Notes under the pieces: model-generated
Told to the model about the DNA's origin: nothing
Databases searched by the model: none
What the model saw: the letters and a program-made list of their open reading frames with translations, nothing else
Shown: in pieces, positions 7,561-13,505 of the stretch
Numbering within the stretch: the stretch's first letter is position 1
Layout: each line of letters starts with the position of its first letter
Assembly (NCBI RefSeq): GCF_001557215.1
Contig: NZ_LSJM01000296.1
Coordinates: forward strand, 1-27,452
DNA length: 27,452 nt
Direction of reading: 5' to 3'
DNA from: Sphingomonas sp. CCH9-E2
GTDB lineage: Bacteria; Pseudomonadota; Alphaproteobacteria; Sphingomonadales; Sphingomonadaceae
Program-made: the position numbers and the translations under genes

Positions 7561-9543
7561 ATGCGCCCCGGCCACCTTGCTGCTCCCACCCCTGCCGATG
7601 CGCGCCGACCCTTGTTGCTGTGGTTGGTGTTGGCGCTGACCATGCTGACGCTGCCGCTCGCGGCGCGGGCCAGCGATGCCGAGGTGCAGACGACCTGGCG
7701 GCTGCTCGACTATATCGCCGTCGACTATTCGGGCGCGGTCTCTGGCGGCAAGGTCATCAGCGCCGCCGAATATGCCGAGATGACCGAATTCGCGGGCCAG
7801 GTCGAAACGCGTATCCAGACGCTGGCACCCGGCTCGGCCAGGACCGATCTGCTCCGTCGATCGGCCGCCCTGCGCAGCGCAATCGCCGCCAGGGAATCGC
7901 CGCAAGCGGTGGCCGGGCAATCGCGGGCGCTCGCCGCCGCGTTGCTCGCGGCCTATCCGGTTCCGCTGGCGCCCAGTTCTCCGCCCGAGCTCACGCGCGC
8001 TGCCGCGCTGTATGCGCAGAATTGCGCATCCTGCCATGGCGCGAACGGCGACGGCCATGGACGCGACGCAGCCGGGCTCGATCCCCCGCCGATCGCGTTC
8101 ACCGACAAGGCGCGTGCCGATCAGCGCAGCCTGTTCGGCCTCTATCAGGTGATCAGCCAGGGCCTCGACGGCACGGCGATGCAGAGCTTCGCGGCGCTGC
8201 CCGAGGCCGATCGCTGGGCGCTGGCCTTCCATGCCGGCCAAATCGCCTATCCCGAAGCGGCGGCGCGCGAGGGCGAGCGGTTGTGGCGCGAGGACGCGGC
8301 GATCCGCGCCCGATATCCCAATCTGGCGGCGCTGGTCGGCGTCACCCCGGCCGCTTTGGCGGCCGACATCGGTTCGCAAAAAGCGACCGCGCTCACTGCC
8401 TATCTGCGCCGCCATCCCGACGCGGTGACCGTGCGCGTCGATGGTTCGCTCGCGCTGACGCGCGAACGGCTCGCCCAGAGCCTGGCTGCCTATCGCGCCG
8501 GCGACCGCAAGGCCGCGGCGGATCTCGCGCTGTCCGCCTATCTCGACGGCTTCGAGCCGGTCGAGCCGGTGCTCGCTGCACGGGATGCGGCGCTGATGGC
8601 GCGGATCGAAGGTGCGATGGGCGCGCTTCGCGCGGCGATCGGACAAGGGCGTCCGGTCAGCGAAGTCGAAGTGGCGAACCGTTCGCTGGCAAATCTGTTC
8701 AGCGAGGCCGAAGCCGCGCTGGCGCCCGAGCGGGCGAGCGGCGCATCGAGCTTCCTCGGCGCGTTCGGCGTGCTGCTGCGCGAGGGACTCGAAGCGCTGC
8801 TGATCGTCATCGCGATGATCGCGTTCCTCAGAAAGACCGAGCGCACCGAAGTGCTCGGCTTCGTCCATGGCGGCTGGATCGCCGCGCTCGCCGCCGGGAT
8901 CGCCACCTGGTTCGTCGCGACCTATTTCATCAGCGTGAGCGGCGCATCGCGCGAGCTCACCGAAGGGTTCGGGTCGCTGTTCGCGGCGATCATCCTGCTC
9001 AGCGTCGGCATCTGGATGCACGGCAAGAGCAATGCCGAGGCGTGGCAGCGCTATGTGAAGGCCAAAGTGACCGCGGCGCTGTCGCGCCAGTCGGGCTGGT
9101 TCCTGTTCCTGCTTTCCTTCCTCGTCGTCTATCGCGAGGTGTTCGAGACGATCCTGTTCTACGCCGCGCTCTGGGCGGAGGGGAATGATATGGCGATGCT
9201 GGCCGGCGCTGCCACCGCTGCCGGCCTGCTCGCCGTGATCGCCTGGGTCATGCTCCGGTTCAGCGCCCGGCTTCCGATCACCCAATTCTTCTCGTGGAGC
9301 GCGATCCTGATCGCGATCCTCGCGGTCGTGCTCGCCGGCAAGGGCGTCGCCGGGCTGCAGGAGGCCGGGATCCTCGGCGTGATGCCCCTCGCCAACGTGC
9401 CGCGCATCGAGATTCTCGGGCTGTTTCCGACGACCCAGACCGTGCTTGCGCAGATCGCGGCGATCGGCGTGCTGGTTGCCGGCTTCTGGTACAGTGGGCG
9501 CAGCGCGGCCGCCGCCCGCGTGCCGGGCTCAACTGCCGAATAG
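7561..9543 (+). CDS. Cytochrome c / FTR1-family (iron/lead transporter) permease fusion, PbrT-like
   Basis: Inner-membrane permease of 660 residues with a periplasmic redox head. Residues 1-37 are a signal or anchor segment. A class I cytochrome c domain follows, with CASCH at 155-159 and a candidate axial Met in GTAMQSF about 50 residues later. A helical linker leads to an FTR1-type permease with seven or so membrane helices. Both family signatures are visible: REGLE at 407-411 and REVFE at 525-529 (R-E-x-x-E, the metal-binding motif). Known relatives import iron or, for PbrT in the iron/lead transporter family, Pb(II). The cytochrome may oxidise the metal before uptake; that is inference. 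A 20-codon TTG-initiated extension is rejected because it would translate the promoter. The MerR-type promoter and nearby CadR/PbrR-like regulator favour the PbrT reading. Confidence 0.86.
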   Translation: MRPGHLAAPTPADARRPLLLWLVLALTMLTLPLAARASDAEVQTTWRLLDYIAVDYSGAVSGGKVISAAEYAEMTEFAGQVETRIQTLAPGSARTDLLRRSAALRSAIAARESPQAVAGQSRALAAALLAAYPVPLAPSSPPELTRAAALYAQNCASCHGANGDGHGRDAAGLDPPPIAFTDKARADQRSLFGLYQVISQGLDGTAMQSFAALPEADRWALAFHAGQIAYPEAAAREGERLWREDAAIRARYPNLAALVGVTPAALAADIGSQKATALTAYLRRHPDAVTVRVDGSLALTRERLAQSLAAYRAGDRKAAADLALSAYLDGFEPVEPVLAARDAALMARIEGAMGALRAAIGQGRPVSEVEVANRSLANLFSEAEAALAPERASGASSFLGAFGVLLREGLEALLIVIAMIAFLRKTERTEVLGFVHGGWIAALAAGIATWFVATYFISVSGASRELTEGFGSLFAAIILLSVGIWMHGKSNAEAWQRYVKAKVTAALSRQSGWFLFLLSFLVVYREVFETILFYAALWAEGNDMAMLAGAATAAGLLAVIAWVMLRFSARLPITQFFSWSAILIAILAVVLAGKGVAGLQEAGILGVMPLANVPRIEILGLFPTTQTVLAQIAAIGVLVAGFWYSGRSAAAARVPGSTAE

Positions 9544-9627
9544 CCGGCCGGCGAGCACCGCAAGACAAAGCGCAAAGGCGGGCACGGCCTGTTTCCGGAT
9601 CGCCTTCTGCTCTGCCTTGATGACCAT
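9529..9627 (-). CDS. Possible 32-residue membrane peptide downstream of the methyltransferase gene
   Basis: A short reading frame 13 bases downstream of the methyltransferase stop, on the same strand. GAGGAG lies six bases before its ATG, as good a ribosome site as any in the window. The peptide has a charged N-terminus (MVIKAEQKAIRKQ) followed by one hydrophobic stretch (AVPAFALCLAVLAGRLFG) and a short tail, the shape of a single-pass small membrane protein. Its end overlaps the end of the convergent FTR1 gene by 15 bases. No homologue is recognised. It could be chance, but the position as the last member of the CDF-methyltransferase unit and the strong ribosome site make it worth recording. 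Confidence 0.4.
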   Translation of the reverse strand: MVIKAEQKAIRKQAVPAFALCLAVLAGRLFGS

Positions 9628-9640
9628 CCGCTGCTCCTCG

Positions 9641-10285
9641 TCAGCCGGGCCGATCCGCGATGATCAACGCAATCGTGCCGGTTATCGTGTGGATGCGGGC
9701 CGCCTCCCGGACATTGTCGAACCCCGCAGCCCGGACGAGCTCGGGGAGCACGCCATCGGCATTGGGTTGGGTGTCGGTCACGCCATCGAGCCGCTGGATG
9801 GTGAGGCGGAATAACAGCCGCATCAATCCCTGCTGCCGCCCGTAATCGGCGATCACGAGCCTGCCGCCGGGCCGAAGCGCCGCATGCATCGCGGCGAGAC
9901 CCGCCCGTTTCTCGGCCATCGGGACCTGATGGAACATCAGGCTCGACGTCACCGCATCGGCGGCGCGCGAACCGATATCGCGGGCAAATCCGCGCTCCCA
10001 CTGGATGTCCGCGCCCGCCGCCTGTCCCTTGGCGCGCGCGATCGCCAAGGCCTCCTCATCGGGGTCGATGCCGATGACCCGTATGCCAGGGGCGGCCGCT
10101 TTCAGCATCACGGCAAAGCTGCCGGTGCCGCACCCGACATCGATGACGGTCTCGCCCGGACGTGCCGCGAGCAACCCGATCATCGCATAGCGCCAGCGCA
10201 TTTCGCGGGTCCAGCGCCGGATCGCACGGTCGTAATCGGCGGTGTCGCCGGTCCCGAGCGGCGGGGTGTAGCTGCCGTCAGTCAT
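9641..10285 (-). CDS. Class I SAM-dependent methyltransferase
   Basis: Protein of 214 residues with a Rossmann-type methyltransferase core. Motif I is VIDVGCGTGSFA (about 47-58), the acidic end of beta-2 is VIGIDPDEEAL, and a post-motif segment reads ALRPGGRLVIADYG. The only cysteine visible is in motif I, so it lacks the cysteine ligands of ArsM arsenite methyltransferases. It resembles general UbiE/Methyltransf_11-type enzymes; the substrate is unknown. No signal peptide is present, so it is cytoplasmic. The start overlaps the stop of the CDF gene upstream (ATGA at 10282-10285), indicating co-transcription from the metal-responsive promoter at 10943-10973. Possible roles are metal alkylation or lipid or quinone modification; none can be chosen from sequence. 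Confidence 0.82.
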   Translation of the reverse strand: MTDGSYTPPLGTGDTADYDRAIRRWTREMRWRYAMIGLLAARPGETVIDVGCGTGSFAVMLKAAAPGIRVIGIDPDEEALAIARAKGQAAGADIQWERGFARDIGSRAADAVTSSLMFHQVPMAEKRAGLAAMHAALRPGGRLVIADYGRQQGLMRLLFRLTIQRLDGVTDTQPNADGVLPELVRAAGFDNVREAARIHTITGTIALIIADRPG

Positions 10286-10917
10286 GCCTGCGCCCTCGTC
10301 GCATGCTCCGCCAGCTCGCGGCGGGCGTCGCGGATGATGTCATAGGCCGAATGGAGGAACAGCAACGCGATCACGCCGGCGACGAGGAGATCGGGCCAGG
10401 CCTGTCCCGTCCAGCCGACCAGCACCGCCGCGCCGATCACGGCGATATTGGCCAGCGCATCGTTGCGCGAGAACAGCCAGATGGCGCGCGCTTGCGCGTC
10501 CCCCTGGTTGCGGAACCGCGCGAGGACCAGCGCGGCCGCAATGTTGACGAGGAGCGCGACGATCCCGATCCCGCCCATCAATCCGGCTTCGGGCGGGATG
10601 GCATTGAACGCGCGCCACCCGGCAAAGCCGATCACGCCGAGCCCGAGACTTGCGAGGAAGAGGCCCTGCACCAGTGCAACCCGGCTGCGCGCGACCGCCG
10701 CCCAGCCCAGCGCGATCAGCCCGAAGAGCGTGATCGATCCGTCGCCGATGAAATCGAGCGAATCCGCCTTCAGCGCCTGCGAGCCGGCGATGAAGCCGCC
10801 CGCCAGCTCAAGCACGCCGAAGCCGACATTGAGGATCACCACGATCCATAGCGCCCGCCGATAGGCAGGGTCCGTGCCCGCACGTTCGGTATCGGCCTCA
10901 CATCCACAGTCGCTCAT
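10282..10917 (-). CDS. Short CDF-type cation transporter (copy 1)
   Basis: Inner-membrane cation-diffusion-facilitator of 211 residues with about six hydrophobic segments and no C-terminal cytoplasmic metal-binding domain (canonical CDF proteins have about 300 residues). The TM2 metal site is ADSLDFIGD (D52, D55, D59). In the expected TM5 HxxxD site the sequence reads FSRND, so the His is replaced by Phe while the Asp remains. The N-terminus has C4 and C6 (MSDCGC). The chosen ATG has GGAGG five bases upstream; another ATG one codon earlier is only two bases from it. Transcribed from a MerR-type promoter immediately upstream and overlapping the methyltransferase downstream. Likely exports Zn, Cd, Pb or a similar divalent cation from cytoplasm to periplasm; exact metal unknown. 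Confidence 0.85.
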   Translation of the reverse strand: MSDCGCEADTERAGTDPAYRRALWIVVILNVGFGVLELAGGFIAGSQALKADSLDFIGDGSITLFGLIALGWAAVARSRVALVQGLFLASLGLGVIGFAGWRAFNAIPPEAGLMGGIGIVALLVNIAAALVLARFRNQGDAQARAIWLFSRNDALANIAVIGAAVLVGWTGQAWPDLLVAGVIALLFLHSAYDIIRDARRELAEHATRAQA

Positions 10918-10942
10918 CATCACCTCCGCGAGTCGCGAGCAG

Positions 10943-10973
10943 GTTTTGCACCCTATAGTCACTATAGGGTCAA
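10943..10973 (-). promoter_or_regulatory. CadR/PbrR-type promoter/operator for CDF copy 1
   Basis: Minus-strand -35 TTGACC (10968-10973), 19-bp spacer, weak -10 CAAAAC (10943-10948). The dyad is perfect: ACCCTATAG-N3-CTATAGGGT (10950-10970). It closely resembles published CadR and PbrR operators, which contain CTATAGT(A/G) cores, and is the most symmetrical metal operator here. The TGA stop of the upstream regulator gene (10970-10972) lies inside the -35 hexamer, so coding sequence and promoter are fused at this point. Confidence 0.9.
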
Positions 10974-11368
10974 TGGCTTGTTTCGGGTCCCAATGCTTCG
11001 ATGATCCGGCAGTCGGAAATCGCGCCTTGGCGGCATTGGCCGATCAGCTCGTCGAGCTCGCGGCGCAGTGCGCGGAGATCTGCAATTTTCTGATCGATCT
11101 GCGCGAGATGCGCACGCGCGACGGTGTCGACGGCACCGCAAGAGCGATCCCGATCGTCGGAAAGGGCGAGGAGCTCGCGCACCTGATCGAGCGTGAAGCC
11201 CAGGTCGCGCGCGCGGCGGATAAAGGAGAGCCGGGCGAGATGGTCGCCGCCATAATCGCGGTAATTGCCCGCAGTGCGCCCGGGCTCGGGAAGCAATCCG
11301 ATCTTCTCGTAGAAACGAATGGTTTCGACCTTGGTCGAGGTGATGCGTGCCAGTTCGCCGATCTGCAT
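10970..11368 (-). CDS. MerR-family heavy-metal regulator, CadR/PbrR-like
   Basis: Regulator of 132 residues: N-terminal winged helix (MQIGELARITSTKVETIRFY), wing (GNYRDYGGDHLARL), linker and long dimerisation helix. Metal-ligand cysteines are C77 (in RSCGAV), C112 and C120 (QCRQGAISDC). C77 and C112 match CadR numbering, and a cysteine near C77-79 is a feature of divalent Cd/Pb/Zn/Hg sensors and absent from Cu(I) CueR. It lacks the His-rich tail of Pseudomonas CadR and the extra cysteines of PbrR, so the inducer cannot be fixed. It sits between two CDF genes, each with its own MerR-type promoter, and probably regulates both and itself. The ATG chosen begins exactly at the conserved helix-turn-helix; longer forms would run into the divergent promoter. 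Confidence 0.87.
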   Translation of the reverse strand: MQIGELARITSTKVETIRFYEKIGLLPEPGRTAGNYRDYGGDHLARLSFIRRARDLGFTLDQVRELLALSDDRDRSCGAVDTVARAHLAQIDQKIADLRALRRELDELIGQCRQGAISDCRIIEALGPETSH

Positions 11369-11379
11369 GGGAAAACCGC

Positions 11380-11410
11380 TTGACCCTCTAGTTGCTACAG
11401 TCCGCATATA
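11380..11410 (+). promoter_or_regulatory. MerR-type promoter/operator for CDF copy 2
   Basis: Plus-strand -35 TTGACC (11380-11385), 19-bp spacer and -10 CATATA (11405-11410). The core dyad CTCTAG-TTG-CTACAG (11386-11400) is in register with the other three MerR-type sites in the window. The outer half-site is degenerate on the right (AGTCC instead of AGGGT), so binding may be weaker or altered. It lies between the regulator start and the divergent CDF gene. Confidence 0.8.
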
Positions 11411-11418
11411 GAATGCGG
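11402..11418. repeat. Second inverted repeat overlapping the -10 of CDF copy 2
   Basis: CCGCAT-ATAGA-ATGCGG is a perfect 6-bp inverted repeat that covers the -10 region and the likely transcription start. It could be a second protein-binding site or a short hairpin at the 5' end of the mRNA. No function can be assigned. Confidence 0.45.
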
Positions 11419-11443
11419 AGCCGATTCGTTCGATAGGGTTGAA

Positions 11444-12103
11444 ATGGTCTGCACGAGCTGCGCCTGCGACGACAAGAAGGCAGCGGTCGATCCGCACTGG
11501 CGGCGCGCCTTGTGGATTGCGCTGGCGGTGAACGCTGCCATGTTCCTCGTCGAGATGGTTGCCGGTATCGCCGGCGGATCGAAATCCCTTCAGGCCGACG
11601 CCCTCGATTTCCTGGGCGACAGCGCCAACTATGCCATCAGTCTCGGCGTGGCTGGCATGGCGCTGGCATGGCGTGCCCGTGCCGCGCTTCTGAAGGGTGC
11701 CACGCTCGTCCTGCTGGGCCTGTATGTTCTCGTAGCCACGCTTTGGGCAGTCTGGCATGGTACGCTTCCGGAGGCCGAGATGATGGGCGCGGTGGGTATT
11801 GCGGCGCTCGTGGCCAATGGTGCGGTAGCGCTGATGCTGTTTCGCTACCGCACGGGGGATGCGAACATGCGCTCGGTATGGATCTGCTCGCGCAACGACG
11901 CGATCGGTAATGTCGCGGTGGTGCTTGCCGCGGCAGGCGTGTTCGGAACGGGTACCGCGTGGCCCGATCTCATTGTCGCGGGGGTGATGGCTGGACTCGG
12001 CCTCATTGGGGGTGCGCAGATCATCCGGCATGCGATGCGCGAGCTGTCGGGTCCGGCAGCGTCGCCGGTCATATTTGCCGGAAAGCCGGGGGCCGCAGGA
12101 TGA
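11444..12103 (+). CDS. Short CDF-type cation transporter (copy 2)
   Basis: Inner-membrane transporter of 219 residues, a paralogue of the CDF encoded on the other side of the CadR/PbrR-like gene. Both place D52, D55 and D59 at identical positions (here ADALDFLGD). Their TM5 motifs are also alike (here CSRND at 148-152), with Cys where canonical CDF proteins have His. The N-terminus is Cys-rich (C3, C6, C8 in MVCTSCACDD). About six hydrophobic segments are visible; the C-terminal cytoplasmic domain is missing, as in copy 1. Translation starts after a weak AGGG. Expected to export a divalent or soft metal to the periplasm. The two copies probably differ in metal or affinity; that is inference. 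Confidence 0.86.
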   Translation: MVCTSCACDDKKAAVDPHWRRALWIALAVNAAMFLVEMVAGIAGGSKSLQADALDFLGDSANYAISLGVAGMALAWRARAALLKGATLVLLGLYVLVATLWAVWHGTLPEAEMMGAVGIAALVANGAVALMLFRYRTGDANMRSVWICSRNDAIGNVAVVLAAAGVFGTGTAWPDLIVAGVMAGLGLIGGAQIIRHAMRELSGPAASPVIFAGKPGAAG

Positions 12104-12130
12104 TAGATCTCCAAAACCCGATCGCTGCGA

Positions 12131-12559
12131 TCATGGCCGGGGCAGGCGATGCGCGGCCGATGCCCGTGGGTTGACCGCGCATGCCGGGCCCGGCCGATAC
12201 TCAATGCGGATGCGCCTAAGCGATGTGGCGTCGGTTGTTATCATCCGGGCCGAAAAGCTGCCGCTGCGTTGGCGGCTGCCGATCGGGCCCCAGCGGGTAT
12301 CGGCAATCGCCTTGGGCTGGCCATCGCCGAATGAGGCAATGAGGTGCAGATGCCCGGACACCGGCATCGTCCGTCCGAGTGGGCGCCGGACCTTGCCAGT
12401 GACGATGACCGCATCGCGCGCGGCATAGGCTTTTACCCAATAGATATCGAAGCGCTGGGGTGGTGGCGCCTCGATGATCGGGGTCAGCAAGCGTCCGTTC
12501 ATGCAGCCGACAAGCAAGGGGGCGAGCAAGAGGGCGGCGGCGAAGGTGCGGGCTCGCAT
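12131..12559 (-). CDS. Hypothetical lipoprotein
   Basis: Protein of 142 residues with a lipoprotein signal: MRARTFAAALLLAPLLVGC puts the lipid-modified Cys at residue 19. The mature part has a Pro-rich start and then alternating hydrophobic and charged residues suggesting beta strands (for example RFDIYWVKAYAARDAVIVTG and VSGHLHLIAS). The C-terminus is Arg/Pro-rich. GAGG precedes the ATG by about nine bases. No family is recognised. It lies 185 bases downstream of the SANT-like gene on the same strand, with a palindrome in the gap, so it may be the last gene of the large minus-strand cluster or a separate unit. It ends 27 bases from the convergent CDF copy 2. Confidence 0.6.
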   Translation of the reverse strand: MRARTFAAALLLAPLLVGCMNGRLLTPIIEAPPPQRFDIYWVKAYAARDAVIVTGKVRRPLGRTMPVSGHLHLIASFGDGQPKAIADTRWGPIGSRQRSGSFSARMITTDATSLRRIRIEYRPGPACAVNPRASAAHRLPRP

Positions 12560-12647
12560 GGGTTTGTCCTCATCAACATGTAGCGGTGACGGGAGAGCCG
12601 ACGCGGGAGGAGGAGCCTCAGGTGCCGACCCCGTCGCGGTGCAGCGA

Positions 12648-12673
12648 TCACCGGTACTCGAGCAGACCGGTGA
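12648..12673. terminator. Inverted repeat between SANT-like gene and lipoprotein gene
   Basis: TCACCGGT and ACCGGTGA form a perfect 8-bp inverted repeat around a 10-base loop. It lies 71 bases beyond the stop of the SANT-like gene in the direction of transcription and 88 bases before the lipoprotein start. It could be a weak terminator or an operator; no T-tract follows. The rest of the 185-base gap shows no gene. Confidence 0.35.
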
Positions 12674-12744
12674 GGCCCACGGCCGTTGGTCCCGGATGCA
12701 ACAGCGAGCGCACTTCTGACGGCGGCTCTGATGTCGCTTGCGGC

Positions 12745-13041
12745 TCATTTGCCGCCATCGTCCGAGGCCGGGTCCCCGGATTGGGTTTTCTGCGGATGGG
12801 TGGCTGGCGACGCGTTGCCCGCCCTGAGACGCCAATGCCGGCGCCATGGGCGCAACGCGGATGGCAGGATCAGTTTGAACTGGGCGGCGCGGCCGCGGAT
12901 CGCGTCCTGGGTCCGTTGCAAAGTGCTGGCGATATGCGCCACGGACTCGCGCGCCTCGATCATCTGCCGCAGGTCGCGGTCGTCATCCTCGCTCCACGGG
13001 CGGCGATGGCGTTGTCGGCCGGATGAATCGCGATCGTTCAT
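12745..13041 (-). CDS. SANT/Myb-like helix-turn-helix protein
   Basis: Protein of 98 residues. The region around residues 14-55 reads RRPWSEDDDRDLRQMIEARE followed by SVAHIASTLQRTQDAIRGRA, a SANT/Myb-like helix-turn-helix pattern (W-S-x-E/D-D start, second-helix SVAxIAxxLxRT, third-helix DAIRGRAAQF). The C-terminus is rich in Arg and Trp. Similar small proteins are common hypotheticals in alphaproteobacteria; DNA binding is likely but target genes are unknown. The start (ATG at 13039-13041) overlaps the stop of the SRPBCC gene by four bases, so it is co-translated with the cluster; a longer reading into that gene is rejected. It could be a regulator of the cluster or a passenger. Confidence 0.68.
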   Translation of the reverse strand: MNDRDSSGRQRHRRPWSEDDDRDLRQMIEARESVAHIASTLQRTQDAIRGRAAQFKLILPSALRPWRRHWRLRAGNASPATHPQKTQSGDPASDDGGK

Positions 13042-13505
13042 CGACGCCCTCGCTTGCGTGGCGGCGGGCGCTTCACGAAGCGGGCACGCAACGCTGTATC
13101 GGTCTCGCATATCATGACATGGGCACGACTGGTGATGCCTGCTCGCCAAAGCCGGGCGACCACGCCGCGATACTCGACACGATGCGCAAGCCGGGTCCCG
13201 GTCGGATGCCGCTCAAGGCGGTAGCTTTCGTCGATCCGGAACAGGAACGAGCCCATGCTCATGCGCCATGCGAATTCGATGGGCGCCGCGAGCGCCGTGA
13301 TCCGCGCGAAGCTGTGCATCTTGCGCAACCGCCCCATCCCGAGCATCTTGCCGGTGTAGCGATACTCGATCTTCGCGCCGAGTGAGGGGTCCCCCACGAG
13401 CTCGATGAAGGGGTGCCAACTCGGATAGCGCTCAAAGTCGAGCAGCACCTCCCAGACCGCTTCGGGGCGGGCAGGAATAGCGATTTCGTTCTCAGCGGCG
13501 ATCAT
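13038..13505 (-). CDS. SRPBCC-family protein (START/polyketide cyclase-like fold)
   Basis: Protein of 155 residues with the N-terminal pattern of SRPBCC ligand-binding proteins: EIAIPARPEAVWEVLLDFER then YPSWHPFIELV. Central strands (GAKIEYRYTGKMLGMGRLRK) and a C-terminal helix complete the helix-grip fold, followed by a basic tail (KRPPPRKRGRR). Such proteins bind hydrophobic ligands; the ligand here is unknown. There is no signal peptide. It starts inside the 3' end of the acyltransferase gene (14-base overlap) and overlaps the SANT-like gene by four bases. An association with lipid modification by the acyltransferase is possible but is inference. Confidence 0.75.
   Translation of the reverse strand: MIAAENEIAIPARPEAVWEVLLDFERYPSWHPFIELVGDPSLGAKIEYRYTGKMLGMGRLRKMHSFARITALAAPIEFAWRMSMGSFLFRIDESYRLERHPTGTRLAHRVEYRGVVARLWRAGITSRAHVMICETDTALRARFVKRPPPRKRGRR

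Noticed and set aside
7467..9285. Two long open frames overlapping the FTR1 fusion, one on each strand (573 and 580 codons)
   Set aside because: Both are Arg/Gly-rich shadows; the third frame carries CASCH, REGLE and REVFE motifs and a signal peptide.
9641..10285. Methyltransferase considered as ArsM (arsenite methyltransferase)
   Set aside because: Only one cysteine is visible, in the SAM motif; ArsM needs conserved cysteines, and no other ars gene is present.
12100..12174. 24-codon reading frame overlapping the CDF copy 2 stop (ATGA)
   Set aside because: The overlap is suggestive, but the peptide has no recognisable character, and it runs into the 3' end of the convergent lipoprotein gene.
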